Assembly (NCBI RefSeq): GCF_011008905.1
Contig: NZ_JAAIVI010000017.1
Span: forward strand, 558,001-622,000
Length of the DNA: 64,000 nt
Direction: 5' to 3'
DNA from: Wenzhouxiangella sp. XN201
GTDB taxonomy: Bacteria > Pseudomonadota > Gammaproteobacteria > Xanthomonadales > Wenzhouxiangellaceae
This document shows, piece after piece, positions 7,911 through 16,853 of the stretch. Below the pieces are notes generated by a model. That model was not told the DNA's origin. It searched no databases and saw only the letters and a list, made by a program, of their open reading frames with translations. The translations under genes and the position numbers were made by a program. Numbering within the stretch: position 1 is the first letter of the stretch; each line of letters begins with the position of its first letter.

Positions 7911-10196
7911 ATGATTCGTTTCTTGATCACAACGGCCCTGGCGGCTGCTTTGATGCTCGCTATGGGCATATCGGAGGCGGCTGAAGACGGCCGCTATATC
8001 ATTACGGCCAAGAACGGAAATACCGCACAGGCACAGAGCGCCGTCATACAGAATCAGGGCAATGTTGTACGTACCCTTGATCGGCTTGGTGCCGTTGCAG
8101 CTTACTTGCCTGATCAGGCCGTTACTGCCCTTTCCAGTAATCCCAATTTCGATATCGAAGTTGACCAGCGCCGCTACCCATTCGGCGAAGTCTCACCTTA
8201 TGGCATTGCCATGGTCCAGGCGGACCAGGTCAGTGACAGCAATACCGCGAGTCGGACCGTCTGCATCATTGACTCTGGCATAGACGCCTCGCACGAAGAC
8301 CTGAGTGGAAATCTCAATCTTAGCGGAACCAACGATTCCGGCAGCGGGCAATGGTCAGTCGACGCTTGCGGTCACGGCACCCATGTGGCGGGGACCGTCG
8401 CAGCGATCGGGGGTAATGGCGTTGGCGTCGTGGGTGTGAACCCCAGCGGCCAGATTGGTCTGCATATCGTGAAGGTCTTCGGTGGTTCCGACTGCGCCTG
8501 GACTTATTCCTCGGACCTGGTCGACGCTGCCTATACCTGCGCTAACGCAGGTGCCAATATCATCAGCATGAGCCTGGGTTGTTCCGACAGCGGCCGTGGC
8601 GGACCTTTCAGCTGCGCCAGTTCGACCGAGGATGCAGCCTTTCAGGATCTGAACGACAACTATGGCATTCTCTCGATTGCAGCTGCTGGTAACGATGGCA
8701 CCACCAACAACAGCTATCCCGCCAGCTATGATTCAGTGGTTTCTGTGGCGGCTATTGACGACAACAAGGTCGTGGCCGATTTCTCGCAGAAAAATGCGGC
8801 GGTTGAACTGGCGGCGCCGGGTGTTGGCGTTCTGTCGACCGTCCCAATGGGCATGGGCTTCAATGTCAGCGTTACAGACAATTCCGACGGTGCCGGATTC
8901 GAAGCTGCAGCGATGCAGGGCACGACGACCGGTACAGCTTCAGGCGCGCTGGTCGATTGCGGTCTGGGCGAGAGTACCTGCCCCGGCGGCGGTGGTCAGG
9001 TCTGCCTGATTGAGCGCGGCAATATTTCCTTTGAAGACAAGACACTTGCCTGTGAAGCCGGTGGCGGTGTCGCCGCAGTTATCTACAACAATGTCAGCGG
9101 CATGCTGTTCGGCGCCCTGAGTGACCCCACGGCAACCACCATACCCTCGGTTGGGGTCTCAGACACCAGCGGAGCGCAACTGTCAGGTCGCACCGGCAAT
9201 ACCGTGGCGGTAACCGTGGAAAGCGGCAACTACGACTATTACAACGGCACCTCGATGGCAACGCCACACGTGTCAGCGGTTGCTGCGCTGGTCTGGAGTA
9301 CCGACACCACTTTGACCAACAACGATATCCGAAATGTTTTGCAGGTCACCGCGGAAGATCTGGGTGCTGCCGGGCGTGATGATTCTTACGGATACGGTCT
9401 CGTCCAGGCCAAGGCTGCGGTCGATTTAATCGGTGGTGGAACCACCAATACACCGCCAAGCGCCAGTTTCACGTTCAGCTGCACCGAGCTGACCTGCGAC
9501 TTCACCGATACTTCCAGCGACAGTGACGGCAGCATCAGCTCATGGAGCTGGGACTTCGGCGATGGCTCAAGCTCCACGGCGCAGAACCCGTCTCATACCT
9601 ACGGCGCGGACGGCACGTATACCGTCACGCTTACAGTGACTGACGATGATGGCGCCACTGACAGCGCCAGTTCCAGCGTAACCGTTTCAACCACCACCAC
9701 GGATGATCCGCCCACCGCGTCCTTCACATACGGCTGCACCGATCTCGGCTGTTCCTTCGACGGCACGAGTTCGTCGGACGACAACGGCATCTCCAGCTAC
9801 GCTTGGGCCTTCGGTGACGGCGCAACGGCTTCCGGCTCCACCGCCAGCCACACCTACGCGGCAGGCGGCACCTACACGGTGACCCTCACCGTCACCGACA
9901 GTGCCGGGCAGACGGACAGCTCGAGCCAGAGCGTTACGGTCAGCGAGCCGGTCAGCGATGGCATCACCCTGTCGGCCACGGGCTACAAGGTCAAGGGTCG
10001 TCACCACGCAGATCTCACCTGGGATGGCGCGTCGACGGATGTGGATGTCTACGTCAACGGTGCGTTCCACACCACCACCGCAAATGACGGCGCTTACACT
10101 TGGTCGAGTGAAAACCGCGGTGGCGGCAGCTATACTTTCGAAATCTGCGAGGCGGGCACCTCCACCTGCTCCAACACTGCCCAGGTCGTTTTCTGA
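7911..10196 (+). CDS. Secreted subtilisin-like serine protease (S8) with PA insert and two PKD domains
   Basis: 761 residues. Signal peptide at about 1-23 (cut after ISEAA), then an I9-type inhibitory propeptide (YIITAKNGNT onward) to about residue 85. The S8 catalytic domain carries the full triad: Asp121 in CIIDSGID, His155 in GHGTHVAG, Ser448 in NGTSMATPHVS. A PA (protease-associated) domain is inserted between His and Ser at about residues 310-430. Two PKD domains follow (about 507-590 and 602-680, each with W-x-FGDG and a final Y-x-V-T-L-T-V-x-D), then a fibronectin-like C-terminal domain with a cysteine pair. This is a typical exported, calcium-type degradative protease, likely leaving by the type II system. 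A strong terminator follows. Confidence 0.95.
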   Translation: MIRFLITTALAAALMLAMGISEAAEDGRYIITAKNGNTAQAQSAVIQNQGNVVRTLDRLGAVAAYLPDQAVTALSSNPNFDIEVDQRRYPFGEVSPYGIAMVQADQVSDSNTASRTVCIIDSGIDASHEDLSGNLNLSGTNDSGSGQWSVDACGHGTHVAGTVAAIGGNGVGVVGVNPSGQIGLHIVKVFGGSDCAWTYSSDLVDAAYTCANAGANIISMSLGCSDSGRGGPFSCASSTEDAAFQDLNDNYGILSIAAAGNDGTTNNSYPASYDSVVSVAAIDDNKVVADFSQKNAAVELAAPGVGVLSTVPMGMGFNVSVTDNSDGAGFEAAAMQGTTTGTASGALVDCGLGESTCPGGGGQVCLIERGNISFEDKTLACEAGGGVAAVIYNNVSGMLFGALSDPTATTIPSVGVSDTSGAQLSGRTGNTVAVTVESGNYDYYNGTSMATPHVSAVAALVWSTDTTLTNNDIRNVLQVTAEDLGAAGRDDSYGYGLVQAKAAVDLIGGGTTNTPPSASFTFSCTELTCDFTDTSSDSDGSISSWSWDFGDGSSSTAQNPSHTYGADGTYTVTLTVTDDDGATDSASSSVTVSTTTTDDPPTASFTYGCTDLGCSFDGTSSSDDNGISSYAWAFGDGATASGSTASHTYAAGGTYTVTLTVTDSAGQTDSSSQSVTVSEPVSDGITLSATGYKVKGRHHADLTWDGASTDVDVYVNGAFHTTTANDGAYTWSSENRGGGSYTFEICEAGTSTCSNTAQVVF

Positions 10197-10221
10197 TCTG
10201 AATCGCAGAAGGTAAGACTAC

Positions 10222-10250
10222 AAGGCGGCCCCCCGGGGCCGCCTTTTTTT
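10222..10250 (+). terminator. Rho-independent terminator after the subtilase gene
   Basis: Nine-base-pair stem AAGGCGGCC/GGCCGCCTT with a six-base loop (10222-10245), running into seven T residues (10244-10250), 25 bases after the stop codon. Confidence 0.9.
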
Positions 10251-10290
10251 AACTGCGCCGTTTCACGCCGGGTGGCTTCGCGATCTGACC

Positions 10291-11481
10291 CTATACGACC
10301 TGGCCGGCCGCATGGCCCGAAGCCCAGGCCCACTGGAAATTATGGCCACCGAGATGGCCGGTTACATCCACCACTTCGCCGATAAAGAAAAGGCCTGGGT
10401 GATCGCGGCATTCCATGGTTTTCGAAGACAGGGCATCGGTATCGATGCCCCCCAGCGTGACCTCGGCCGTGCGGTAGCCTTCGGTATCGGCCGGCCACAC
10501 GCGCCAGGGCTTGAGGTGGCCCGCGATATTGGCGATCTCCTCATCGCCGATCTCGGCCATCGGTCGGTCGCCGAGCCACAATTCGCACCACCGCTGAACC
10601 AGCCGGCGCGGCAGGTGCTCGACCAGCACGTTCTTGAGGTGAGTGCGCGGCCGCTGTCGACGCGCGTTGCGCAAGTGCTGGACCAGGTCGAGATCCGGCA
10701 GCAAGTCGATGGTTACCGGCTCGCCCGGCTGCCAGTACGACGACACCTGCAGCATGGCTGGGCCGCTCAGGCCCTTGTGAGTAAACAGGATGTTCTCCCG
10801 GAACGTGGCGCCACTGGCCTCGCTGGCGGTGTCGACCGATATCCCGGCGAGCCCTTCGATCTGGTCGAGCTTGCGGCCCTCCAGCACGAAGGGTACCAGG
10901 GCAGCCCGGGTCGGCTGGATGGCCAGTCCCAGCGAGCGGGCCAGGTCGAAACCGAATCCGGTTGCGCCCATGCGTGGAATCGAGTATCCGCCGGTGGCAA
11001 TCACCAGAGATTCGCAATGAATGGTTTCCGAGTCCACTTTCAGGCAATGCGGCGGGCCGAGCTGTTCAATCTCTGCCGGTGAGTGTGTACGAACCTCTAC
11101 TCCGACCGCTTCACATTCGGCCAGCAGCAGTGACACGATGTCTTTCGAGGATCGATCACAGAAGAGCTGCCCGAGTTTCTTTTCGTGGAAAGGCACGCCG
11201 TGCTTTTCAACCAGCGCAATGAAATCCCACGGCGTGTATCGGCTCAACGCCGACTTGCAGAAGTGCGGATTGGCCGAGAGAAAGTGCTCAGGCGTGGAGT
11301 GGATATTGGTGAAGTTGCAGCGCCCACCCCCGGACATCAGGATCTTCTTGCCAACCTTGTTGGCATGGTCGAGCACGAGCACGCCTCGCCCGCGTGCTCC
11401 GGCTTTCAGTGCACACATCAGTCCGGCAGCCCCGGCGCCGATGACGACGACGTCCCTGTCCGTGGTCGGGTTCCCTGTCAT
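10291..11481 (-). CDS. NAD(P)/FAD-dependent oxidoreductase, HI0933/YhiN (BaiN-like) family
   Basis: 396 residues, the usual size of the HI0933 flavoprotein family. The N-terminal Rossmann motif is VVIGAGAAGLMCALKAGARG (residues about 11-30), followed by 'KKILMSGGGRCNFTN', a family hallmark, and by 'LVIATGGYSIPRMGATGFGF'. The C-terminal FAD segment 'GLFFIGEVVDVTGHLGGHNF' and 'WAWASGHAAG' completes the fold. Physiological substrates of these proteins are mostly unknown; the related BaiN is a bile-acid flavoprotein. Convergent with the subtilase and divergent from the acetyltransferase gene. Confidence 0.92.
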   Translation of the reverse strand: MTGNPTTDRDVVVIGAGAAGLMCALKAGARGRGVLVLDHANKVGKKILMSGGGRCNFTNIHSTPEHFLSANPHFCKSALSRYTPWDFIALVEKHGVPFHEKKLGQLFCDRSSKDIVSLLLAECEAVGVEVRTHSPAEIEQLGPPHCLKVDSETIHCESLVIATGGYSIPRMGATGFGFDLARSLGLAIQPTRAALVPFVLEGRKLDQIEGLAGISVDTASEASGATFRENILFTHKGLSGPAMLQVSSYWQPGEPVTIDLLPDLDLVQHLRNARRQRPRTHLKNVLVEHLPRRLVQRWCELWLGDRPMAEIGDEEIANIAGHLKPWRVWPADTEGYRTAEVTLGGIDTDALSSKTMECRDHPGLFFIGEVVDVTGHLGGHNFQWAWASGHAAGQVV

Positions 11482-11556
11482 CTGACCAGAATGTTGTTTT
11501 GCTGTACATTAATCAAGCGGCAGGGCAAGATGTTGCTGGGAGTCTCAATAGCATTC

Positions 11557-12090
11557 ATGGCAGAGAAAAGAGCGCGAAAACAATCAGTTACGATCAGGAA
11601 GGCAGCCGAGGCCGACCTTCCGGTGCTTGTGGAGTTCCTCGCCAAACTTGCGCTCCACGTCGCTGGTTCTGGACCACGGAAGCTCAAGAAAAAAGAATCC
11701 CGGCGCCTTTTGGAAATTCTGCGCTCAGCGCTGGACGATGAGAACAAACGGTTGTTTGTTGCGGATAGCCCCGAGGCGGGTCTTGTCGGCATGGGATATG
11801 TCTATGTCTATCGCAGTCAGGGCATCTGGGAACAGGCAGAGCCGGAGGAGTATAGAACGGGCGTTATCGATGATGTGTGGGTTGAGCCCGATTTTCGCAG
11901 CCGCGGCGTTTTCAGCGCTCTGCTGAAGCATTTGGTGGCGTTTGCCGAAAGCCACAATGCGCATGAACTGGTCCTCGAATACTCGGCAACAAACAAGCAA
12001 GCCAAGGCGGTCTGGACGAAGTTGGGGTTCAAGACCACGGGCGTTCACGCCGCGGCACACACTTCGACCGTAAAAGCCGCCCTGGAGTAG
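11557..12090 (+). CDS. GNAT family N-acetyltransferase
   Basis: 177 residues from the ATG at 11557; an ATG at 11530 (nine codons earlier, preceded by AGGG) is an equally possible start. The first strand is SVTIRKAAEADLPVLVEFL, the central strand 'GVIDDVWVEPDFRSRGVFSALLKHL' includes the acetyl-CoA-binding R-x-x-G-x-F/A turn (FRSRGVFS), and the end 'YSATNKQAKAVWTKLGFKTTG' is the GNAT motif-B region. Acceptor substrate unknown. It sits about 70 bases upstream of the HDAC-like gene in the same direction, so an acetyl-transfer and a deacetylase function may be co-transcribed. Confidence 0.88.
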   Translation: MAEKRARKQSVTIRKAAEADLPVLVEFLAKLALHVAGSGPRKLKKKESRRLLEILRSALDDENKRLFVADSPEAGLVGMGYVYVYRSQGIWEQAEPEEYRTGVIDDVWVEPDFRSRGVFSALLKHLVAFAESHNAHELVLEYSATNKQAKAVWTKLGFKTTGVHAAAHTSTVKAALE

Positions 12091-12160
12091 CGATGGCATC
12101 GGCAACCTGTCACTCCAGAGGTTTCCCTGAATTACGATTTTTCGAAAGTGGGAGAGTCAC

Positions 12161-13279
12161 GTGATTGGCGATCGCAGCGTTCATGTGTTTTTTGACGAGA
12201 TCATGCTTGAGCACAACCCCGAAGTAGAGCTTCCCTTCCTGCCCAGTCGGGTGGAGAAGCGCGTCAGGACCGTTCTCGAGGGGCTGGATTTCAAATGGAG
12301 CTATCCCGAGCACCCGGGGCGCCTGTCCGAAATCAAAGCGCATCTGGATGAAAATCCCATTGCCGGGGTGCAGATTCGCACAGGTGCCAAACCGGCCAGC
12401 TATGACCAGCTTGCACGGGTGCATACAACCTCATACCTGGACCATATTTTCTCACTGGCGGGTCAACGCGCCTGGCTTGATCGGGATACAACAGCCGTTT
12501 CTCCCTCCAGTGTTGATGCAGCCACCGCGGCCGCCGGCAATGCAATTGCTGCTGTGGAAAGCGTTGTAAAGGGTGAGTCAGATAGTGCATTCGCGCTGGT
12601 TCGCCCGCCTGGCCACCATGCAGAGCCCGTGCGTGCGCGCGGTTTTTGTCTGCTCAACAATGTTGCCGTGGCTGCCGCGCATGCCCAGGCAAAGTTGGGC
12701 CTGGAGCGCGTCCTGATCATTGACTGGGACGCCCACCATGGCAATGGCACGCAGGATATTTTCTGGGCAGACCCGGATGTGCTGTTTTTCGACACGCACT
12801 GTGCCGCGCCGTTCTATCCCGGTTCGGGACACCTGGAAGAAGTGGGGGATGGCCTGGGGGAGGGCTACACCATCAACGTGCCCCTTCCGGAGTCCGCCGG
12901 GGACATTGCCTTCGAGAAGGTGTTTCGAGAAATTCTCGTGCCGGCGGCCGAATACTTCAAACCCGAGCTGGTGCTTGTTTCAGCCGGATTTGATCCGCAC
13001 CGAAACGATATGGCACTGAACCTGACCTACGATGGTTTCAAGGTGATCACGCGGATCGTGCAGGAGATTGCCGATCAGCACTGCCAGGGGCGTCTGGCCC
13101 TTGTTCTGGAAGGCGGTTATAACCTCACCTCGCTTTCTCATGGGGCGCATGCCGTTCTGGAAGTGCTGGCAGGCGGTGACGTCCCGAAACTGATGGAGCC
13201 CGGTGTCCGGGAGGTCGAAGAGGCCGTAGAGTTCCACCTTGCAGCGTTTAACGAAGAGGATGTTTCCGGTTCGGGCTGA
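12161..13279 (+). CDS. Histone-deacetylase family protein (acetylpolyamine amidohydrolase-like)
   Basis: 372 residues, starting at a GTG with GGGAG ahead of it. The zinc-dependent deacetylase active site is complete: the tandem His152-His153 in RPPGHHAEP, the metal ligands Asp190 and His192 in DWDAHHGNGTQ, Asp278 in SAGFDPH, and the transition-state Tyr320 in LEGGYN. Bacterial members remove acetyl groups from polyamines, acetoin-pathway compounds or small amides rather than histones. A 36-residue lead-in before the core (to EHPGRLSEI) is typical. It lies directly after a GNAT gene, compatible with an acetylation/deacetylation pair (inference). Confidence 0.93.
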   Translation: MIGDRSVHVFFDEIMLEHNPEVELPFLPSRVEKRVRTVLEGLDFKWSYPEHPGRLSEIKAHLDENPIAGVQIRTGAKPASYDQLARVHTTSYLDHIFSLAGQRAWLDRDTTAVSPSSVDAATAAAGNAIAAVESVVKGESDSAFALVRPPGHHAEPVRARGFCLLNNVAVAAAHAQAKLGLERVLIIDWDAHHGNGTQDIFWADPDVLFFDTHCAAPFYPGSGHLEEVGDGLGEGYTINVPLPESAGDIAFEKVFREILVPAAEYFKPELVLVSAGFDPHRNDMALNLTYDGFKVITRIVQEIADQHCQGRLALVLEGGYNLTSLSHGAHAVLEVLAGGDVPKLMEPGVREVEEAVEFHLAAFNEEDVSGSG

Positions 13280-13345
13280 CCCTTCCATGGCAGCTTCTCG
13301 AACCTGGGTGTTCTACTTAAGATACAGGATCCCGTGAGGACGCAA

Positions 13346-16300
13346 ATGAAGATCTATCGAACTCTTGCATCACTGGTTTTCATCGCCTTGCTGGGCGCCG
13401 GGCTTGCCGGCTCGCACGCGATGGCCCAAGACAATGGCAACGGCGAGGATGAACAGAAGTCGGCGCTGGAGAAGGCGCTGGCCGGACTGGAGTTGCGCAC
13501 CCTCGGCCCGGCGTTCATGTCCGGACGGATCGCCGACATCGCCATACATCCCGACAACCACAACGTCTGGTACGTCGCGGTAGGCTCCGGCGGCGTGTGG
13601 AAAACCACCAACTCGGGCACGACCTGGGAGTCGATCTTCGATGGGCAGGGCTCGTACTCGATCGGCGCGATCACGCTCGATCCGAAGAACCCCAGTACCG
13701 TGTGGGTGGGTACTGGCGAGAACGTCGGCGGCCGCCACGTCGGCTACGGCGACGGCGTCTACGTCAGCCACGACGGCGGCGCGAGCTGGAACAAGGTCGG
13801 GCTCGAGGGCTCCGAGCACATCGCCAAGATCATCATTCATCCCGAAGATTCCGACATCGTCTGGGTTGCCGCCGAGGGCCCGCTGTGGAGTTCCGGCGGT
13901 GAGCGCGGCTTGTACAAGACCACCGACGGCGGCGAGAACTGGACGCGGACGCTGGTCGGTGACGAAGGCGACGATGTCTGGACCGGTGCGACCGACCTGG
14001 TCATGGACCCGAGCGACCCGAACGTGCTGTACGCGGCCACCTGGCAGCGTCACCGGACCGTCGCGACCTACGTTGGCGGCGGACCGAACTCGGGCATTTA
14101 TCGTTCGAGTGACGGCGGCGAGACATGGACCGAGCTGAAAAAGGGATTGCCTGAAGGCAACTTGGGCAAGATCGGGCTGGCGATTTCGCCACAGAAGCCC
14201 GAGGTGCTGTATGCGGCGATCGAAACCAACCGCCGCGAAGGCGGGGTGTGGCGCTCCGACAACCGCGGTGCCTCGTGGAAGAAGATGTCCGACCGCATCG
14301 CCGGCGGCACCGGTCCGCACTATTACCAGGAGATCTACGCCAGCCCGCACCGCTTCGACCGGATCTATTTCATGGACGTGCGCGCTTCGGTGTCCGATGA
14401 CGGCGGCGCGACCTGGGAGTCGATTGCCGACGACTCCAAGCACGTCGACAACCACGCCCTGGCGTTCCGGAAAAACGATCCGAACTATCTGCTCATCGGC
14501 ACCGACGGTGGGCTCTACGAGACCTTCGACCATGCCGCGACCTGGCGCTTCATCGACAACCTGCCGGTGACCCAGTTCTACAAGGTCGCCGTCGATGACG
14601 ACAAGCCGTTCTACAACGTATACGGCGGCACGCAGGACAACAACACCCAGGGCGGGCCGGTGCGCACCGACAACATCTCGGGCATTCGCAATTCGGACTG
14701 GAAAGTCATCCTGTTCGGCGATGGCCACCAACCGGCGACCGAACCGGGAAACCCCGACATCGTCTACGCCCATTGGCAGCAGGGCAACCTGGTTCGCTAC
14801 GACCGCACCACCGGCGAAATCGTCTATATCCAGCCGCAGGTCGGGCAGGACGAGGCGCCGAACCGGTTCAACTGGGACGCCCCCATCCTGGTCAGCCCGC
14901 ACGAGCCGGCGCGGATCTACCATGCCTCGCAACGGGTCTGGCGCTCGGAGGATCGCGGTGACAGCTGGACCCGGATTTCGGGTGATCTCACGCGCGACCA
15001 GGAACGCATCGAGCTCGACGTCATGGGTCGCCAGTGGAGCTGGGATGCGCCATGGGATACCTTTGCGATGTCGAACTACAACACCATCACCTCCCTGGCC
15101 GAATCGCCGGTCGAGGAAGGCCTGCTGTACGCCGGTACCGACGACGGCCTGATCCAGGTCTCGGAAAACGGCGGCGAGAGCTGGCGCGAAATCGAGGTCG
15201 GCAAGCTGCCGGGTGTGCCCGACACCGCCTTCGTCAATGACATCAAGGCCGACCTGTTCGACGCCGACACGGTCTACGTTGCGCTCGACAACCACAAGTA
15301 CGGCGACTTCGCACCCTACCTGCTCAAGAGCACCAACCGCGGCCGCAGCTGGCAGTCCATCGCCGGCGATCTGCCCGAGCGCCATCTGGTCTGGCGTGTG
15401 ATCCAGGATCACGTCGATCCGAAGCTGATGTTCGCGGCCACCGAGTTCGGGATGTTCGTCACCCTCGACGGCGGCAGCGAGTGGAACAAGCTTGCTGGAA
15501 AAGCACCGACGATCTCGTTTCGCGACCTGGCCATACAGCGTCGTGAAGACGACCTCGTCGGCGCATCGTTCGGCCGGGGCTTCTGGGTGCTCGACGACTA
15601 CAGCGTGCTGCGCGAAATCGACGACGAGACACTGGAACGGGAAGCTGCGTTGTTCGACACACGCGATGCGTGGTGGTACATGCAGCGCACCCCGCTGGGC
15701 AACAACGAACGCGGCTCACAGGGCCAGAGCATGTACATCGCGCCCAACCCGCCTTTCGGCGCGGTGTTCACCTACCACCTGGCCGAAGGCTACAAGACCG
15801 AGGCCGAAATGCGGCAAGAGCGTGAAAAGCCGCTGATCGCGGAGCGCGGGGACGTACCGTTCCCCGGCTGGGAGAAAGTCGAGGCCGAACGCCGCCAGCC
15901 CGAACCGGCGGTGATCCTGACGGTGCGCGACAGCGACGGCAAGGTCGTGCGGCGTCTCGAAGGCCCGACCGAAGAAGGCATGCATCGCGTGGCCTGGGAT
16001 TTGCGCATGCCCGCGCCGAACGCGATCGGTGATACCGGCGGCTTCGGAGAACCCCAGGGTTTCATGGTCGCACCGGGCACGTATAGCGTCGAACTCGCCA
16101 GGCGTGTCGATGGCGAAGTCACCGCGCTGGCCGAGCCGCGTTCCTTCGAGGTCGTGCGGATGCGCGAAGGCGTGCTGGAAGGCGCCGAGCCGGAAGAGAC
16201 GGTTGCGTTCTGGAAGCGCCTGCAGGACATGCAGCGCAAGGTCTCGGCAGCCAACCGGATCATTGAAGAGGCCCGCTCGCGGGTCGAGGCGATGCAGACC

Positions 16301-16663
16301 GCGCTCGCGCGCAGCACCGCCGAAGTCGGTGAACTCGACCGTGAGCTCTACACGGTCTCGCAGCGGCTCTACGAAATCGCCGAAGAACTCGAGGGTAAGG
16401 AGTCGATGGAGCAAATGAACGAGCCGCAGGGACCGACCATCGGCCAGCGGATGTTCGTTGCGATGATCGGCACCGGCCGGTCGACCTACGGGCCGACGCC
16501 GACCCACAAGATGAGTCTGGATATCGTCGAGCGCGAATTTACCGACGTGCGCGCCGAACTTAATCAGCTGGTCGAAGAGCGGATTCCGGCCCTCGAAGAC
16601 GAGCTTGCCGAAGCCGGGGCGCCCTGGACGCCGGGCGCAGCCGTTCCGGCCTGGAATCGATAA
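13346..16663 (+). CDS. Exported sortilin/VPS10-like BNR-repeat propeller protein
   Basis: 1105 residues from the ATG at 13346 (GAGGA at 13336-13340); an upstream GTG at 13334 is in frame but less likely. Signal peptide at about 1-27 (cut near SHAMAQD). Residues about 40-760 hold many sialidase-type BNR/Asp-box units of the form S-x-D-G-G-x-x-W (NSGTTWES, SHDGGASWNK, TTDGGENWTR, SSDGGETWTE, SENGGESWRE), as in VPS10/sortilin propellers and proteins loosely named 'glycosyl hydrolase'. A beta-sandwich segment follows (about 840-960), then a long helical region that probably forms a coiled coil (about 965-1080). No glycosidase catalytic pair is recognisable; a binding or scaffolding role is as likely as an enzymatic one. 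Confidence 0.85.
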   Translation: MKIYRTLASLVFIALLGAGLAGSHAMAQDNGNGEDEQKSALEKALAGLELRTLGPAFMSGRIADIAIHPDNHNVWYVAVGSGGVWKTTNSGTTWESIFDGQGSYSIGAITLDPKNPSTVWVGTGENVGGRHVGYGDGVYVSHDGGASWNKVGLEGSEHIAKIIIHPEDSDIVWVAAEGPLWSSGGERGLYKTTDGGENWTRTLVGDEGDDVWTGATDLVMDPSDPNVLYAATWQRHRTVATYVGGGPNSGIYRSSDGGETWTELKKGLPEGNLGKIGLAISPQKPEVLYAAIETNRREGGVWRSDNRGASWKKMSDRIAGGTGPHYYQEIYASPHRFDRIYFMDVRASVSDDGGATWESIADDSKHVDNHALAFRKNDPNYLLIGTDGGLYETFDHAATWRFIDNLPVTQFYKVAVDDDKPFYNVYGGTQDNNTQGGPVRTDNISGIRNSDWKVILFGDGHQPATEPGNPDIVYAHWQQGNLVRYDRTTGEIVYIQPQVGQDEAPNRFNWDAPILVSPHEPARIYHASQRVWRSEDRGDSWTRISGDLTRDQERIELDVMGRQWSWDAPWDTFAMSNYNTITSLAESPVEEGLLYAGTDDGLIQVSENGGESWREIEVGKLPGVPDTAFVNDIKADLFDADTVYVALDNHKYGDFAPYLLKSTNRGRSWQSIAGDLPERHLVWRVIQDHVDPKLMFAATEFGMFVTLDGGSEWNKLAGKAPTISFRDLAIQRREDDLVGASFGRGFWVLDDYSVLREIDDETLEREAALFDTRDAWWYMQRTPLGNNERGSQGQSMYIAPNPPFGAVFTYHLAEGYKTEAEMRQEREKPLIAERGDVPFPGWEKVEAERRQPEPAVILTVRDSDGKVVRRLEGPTEEGMHRVAWDLRMPAPNAIGDTGGFGEPQGFMVAPGTYSVELARRVDGEVTALAEPRSFEVVRMREGVLEGAEPEETVAFWKRLQDMQRKVSAANRIIEEARSRVEAMQTALARSTAEVGELDRELYTVSQRLYEIAEELEGKESMEQMNEPQGPTIGQRMFVAMIGTGRSTYGPTPTHKMSLDIVEREFTDVRAELNQLVEERIPALEDELAEAGAPWTPGAAVPAWNR

Positions 16664-16730
16664 GCACCGCCCCGGCTCCGGAGCCGCTCCGCGGTTCCGG
16701 GACGCCAGCGGAGATTGAGGAGATTCAGCA

Positions 16731-16756
16731 CACCCACGATTTCGAAATCGTGGGTG
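16731..16756. repeat. Perfect 26-base palindrome between the propeller gene and the helicase
   Basis: The arms CACCCACGATTTC and GAAATCGTGGGTG are exact reverse complements with no loop. It lies about 70 bases after the propeller stop and about 100 bases before the helicase ATG. It has no T-tract, so it is a poor intrinsic terminator; it could be a protein-binding dyad, a transcript-stabilising hairpin or a mobile palindromic repeat. Confidence 0.6.
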
Positions 16757-16853
16757 CCGCCCATTGATCCGGTCTCGAATCAATTCGCGACCAGCGGGGG
16801 CGGCGGGGTCGGCTTGGGCGGTATCATGGAATATTCCGCTCGAGTCCCGAACC

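Noticed and set aside
9560-10196. DRFE-like tail on the subtilase
   Set aside because: Its C-terminus is SNTAQVVF with no D-R-F-E; it does not belong to the tail-bearing group.
13370-15412. 680-residue open frame on the minus strand opposite the propeller gene
   Set aside because: It is an antisense shadow of a GC-rich gene; no domain, and the plus-strand protein has a signal peptide and BNR repeats.
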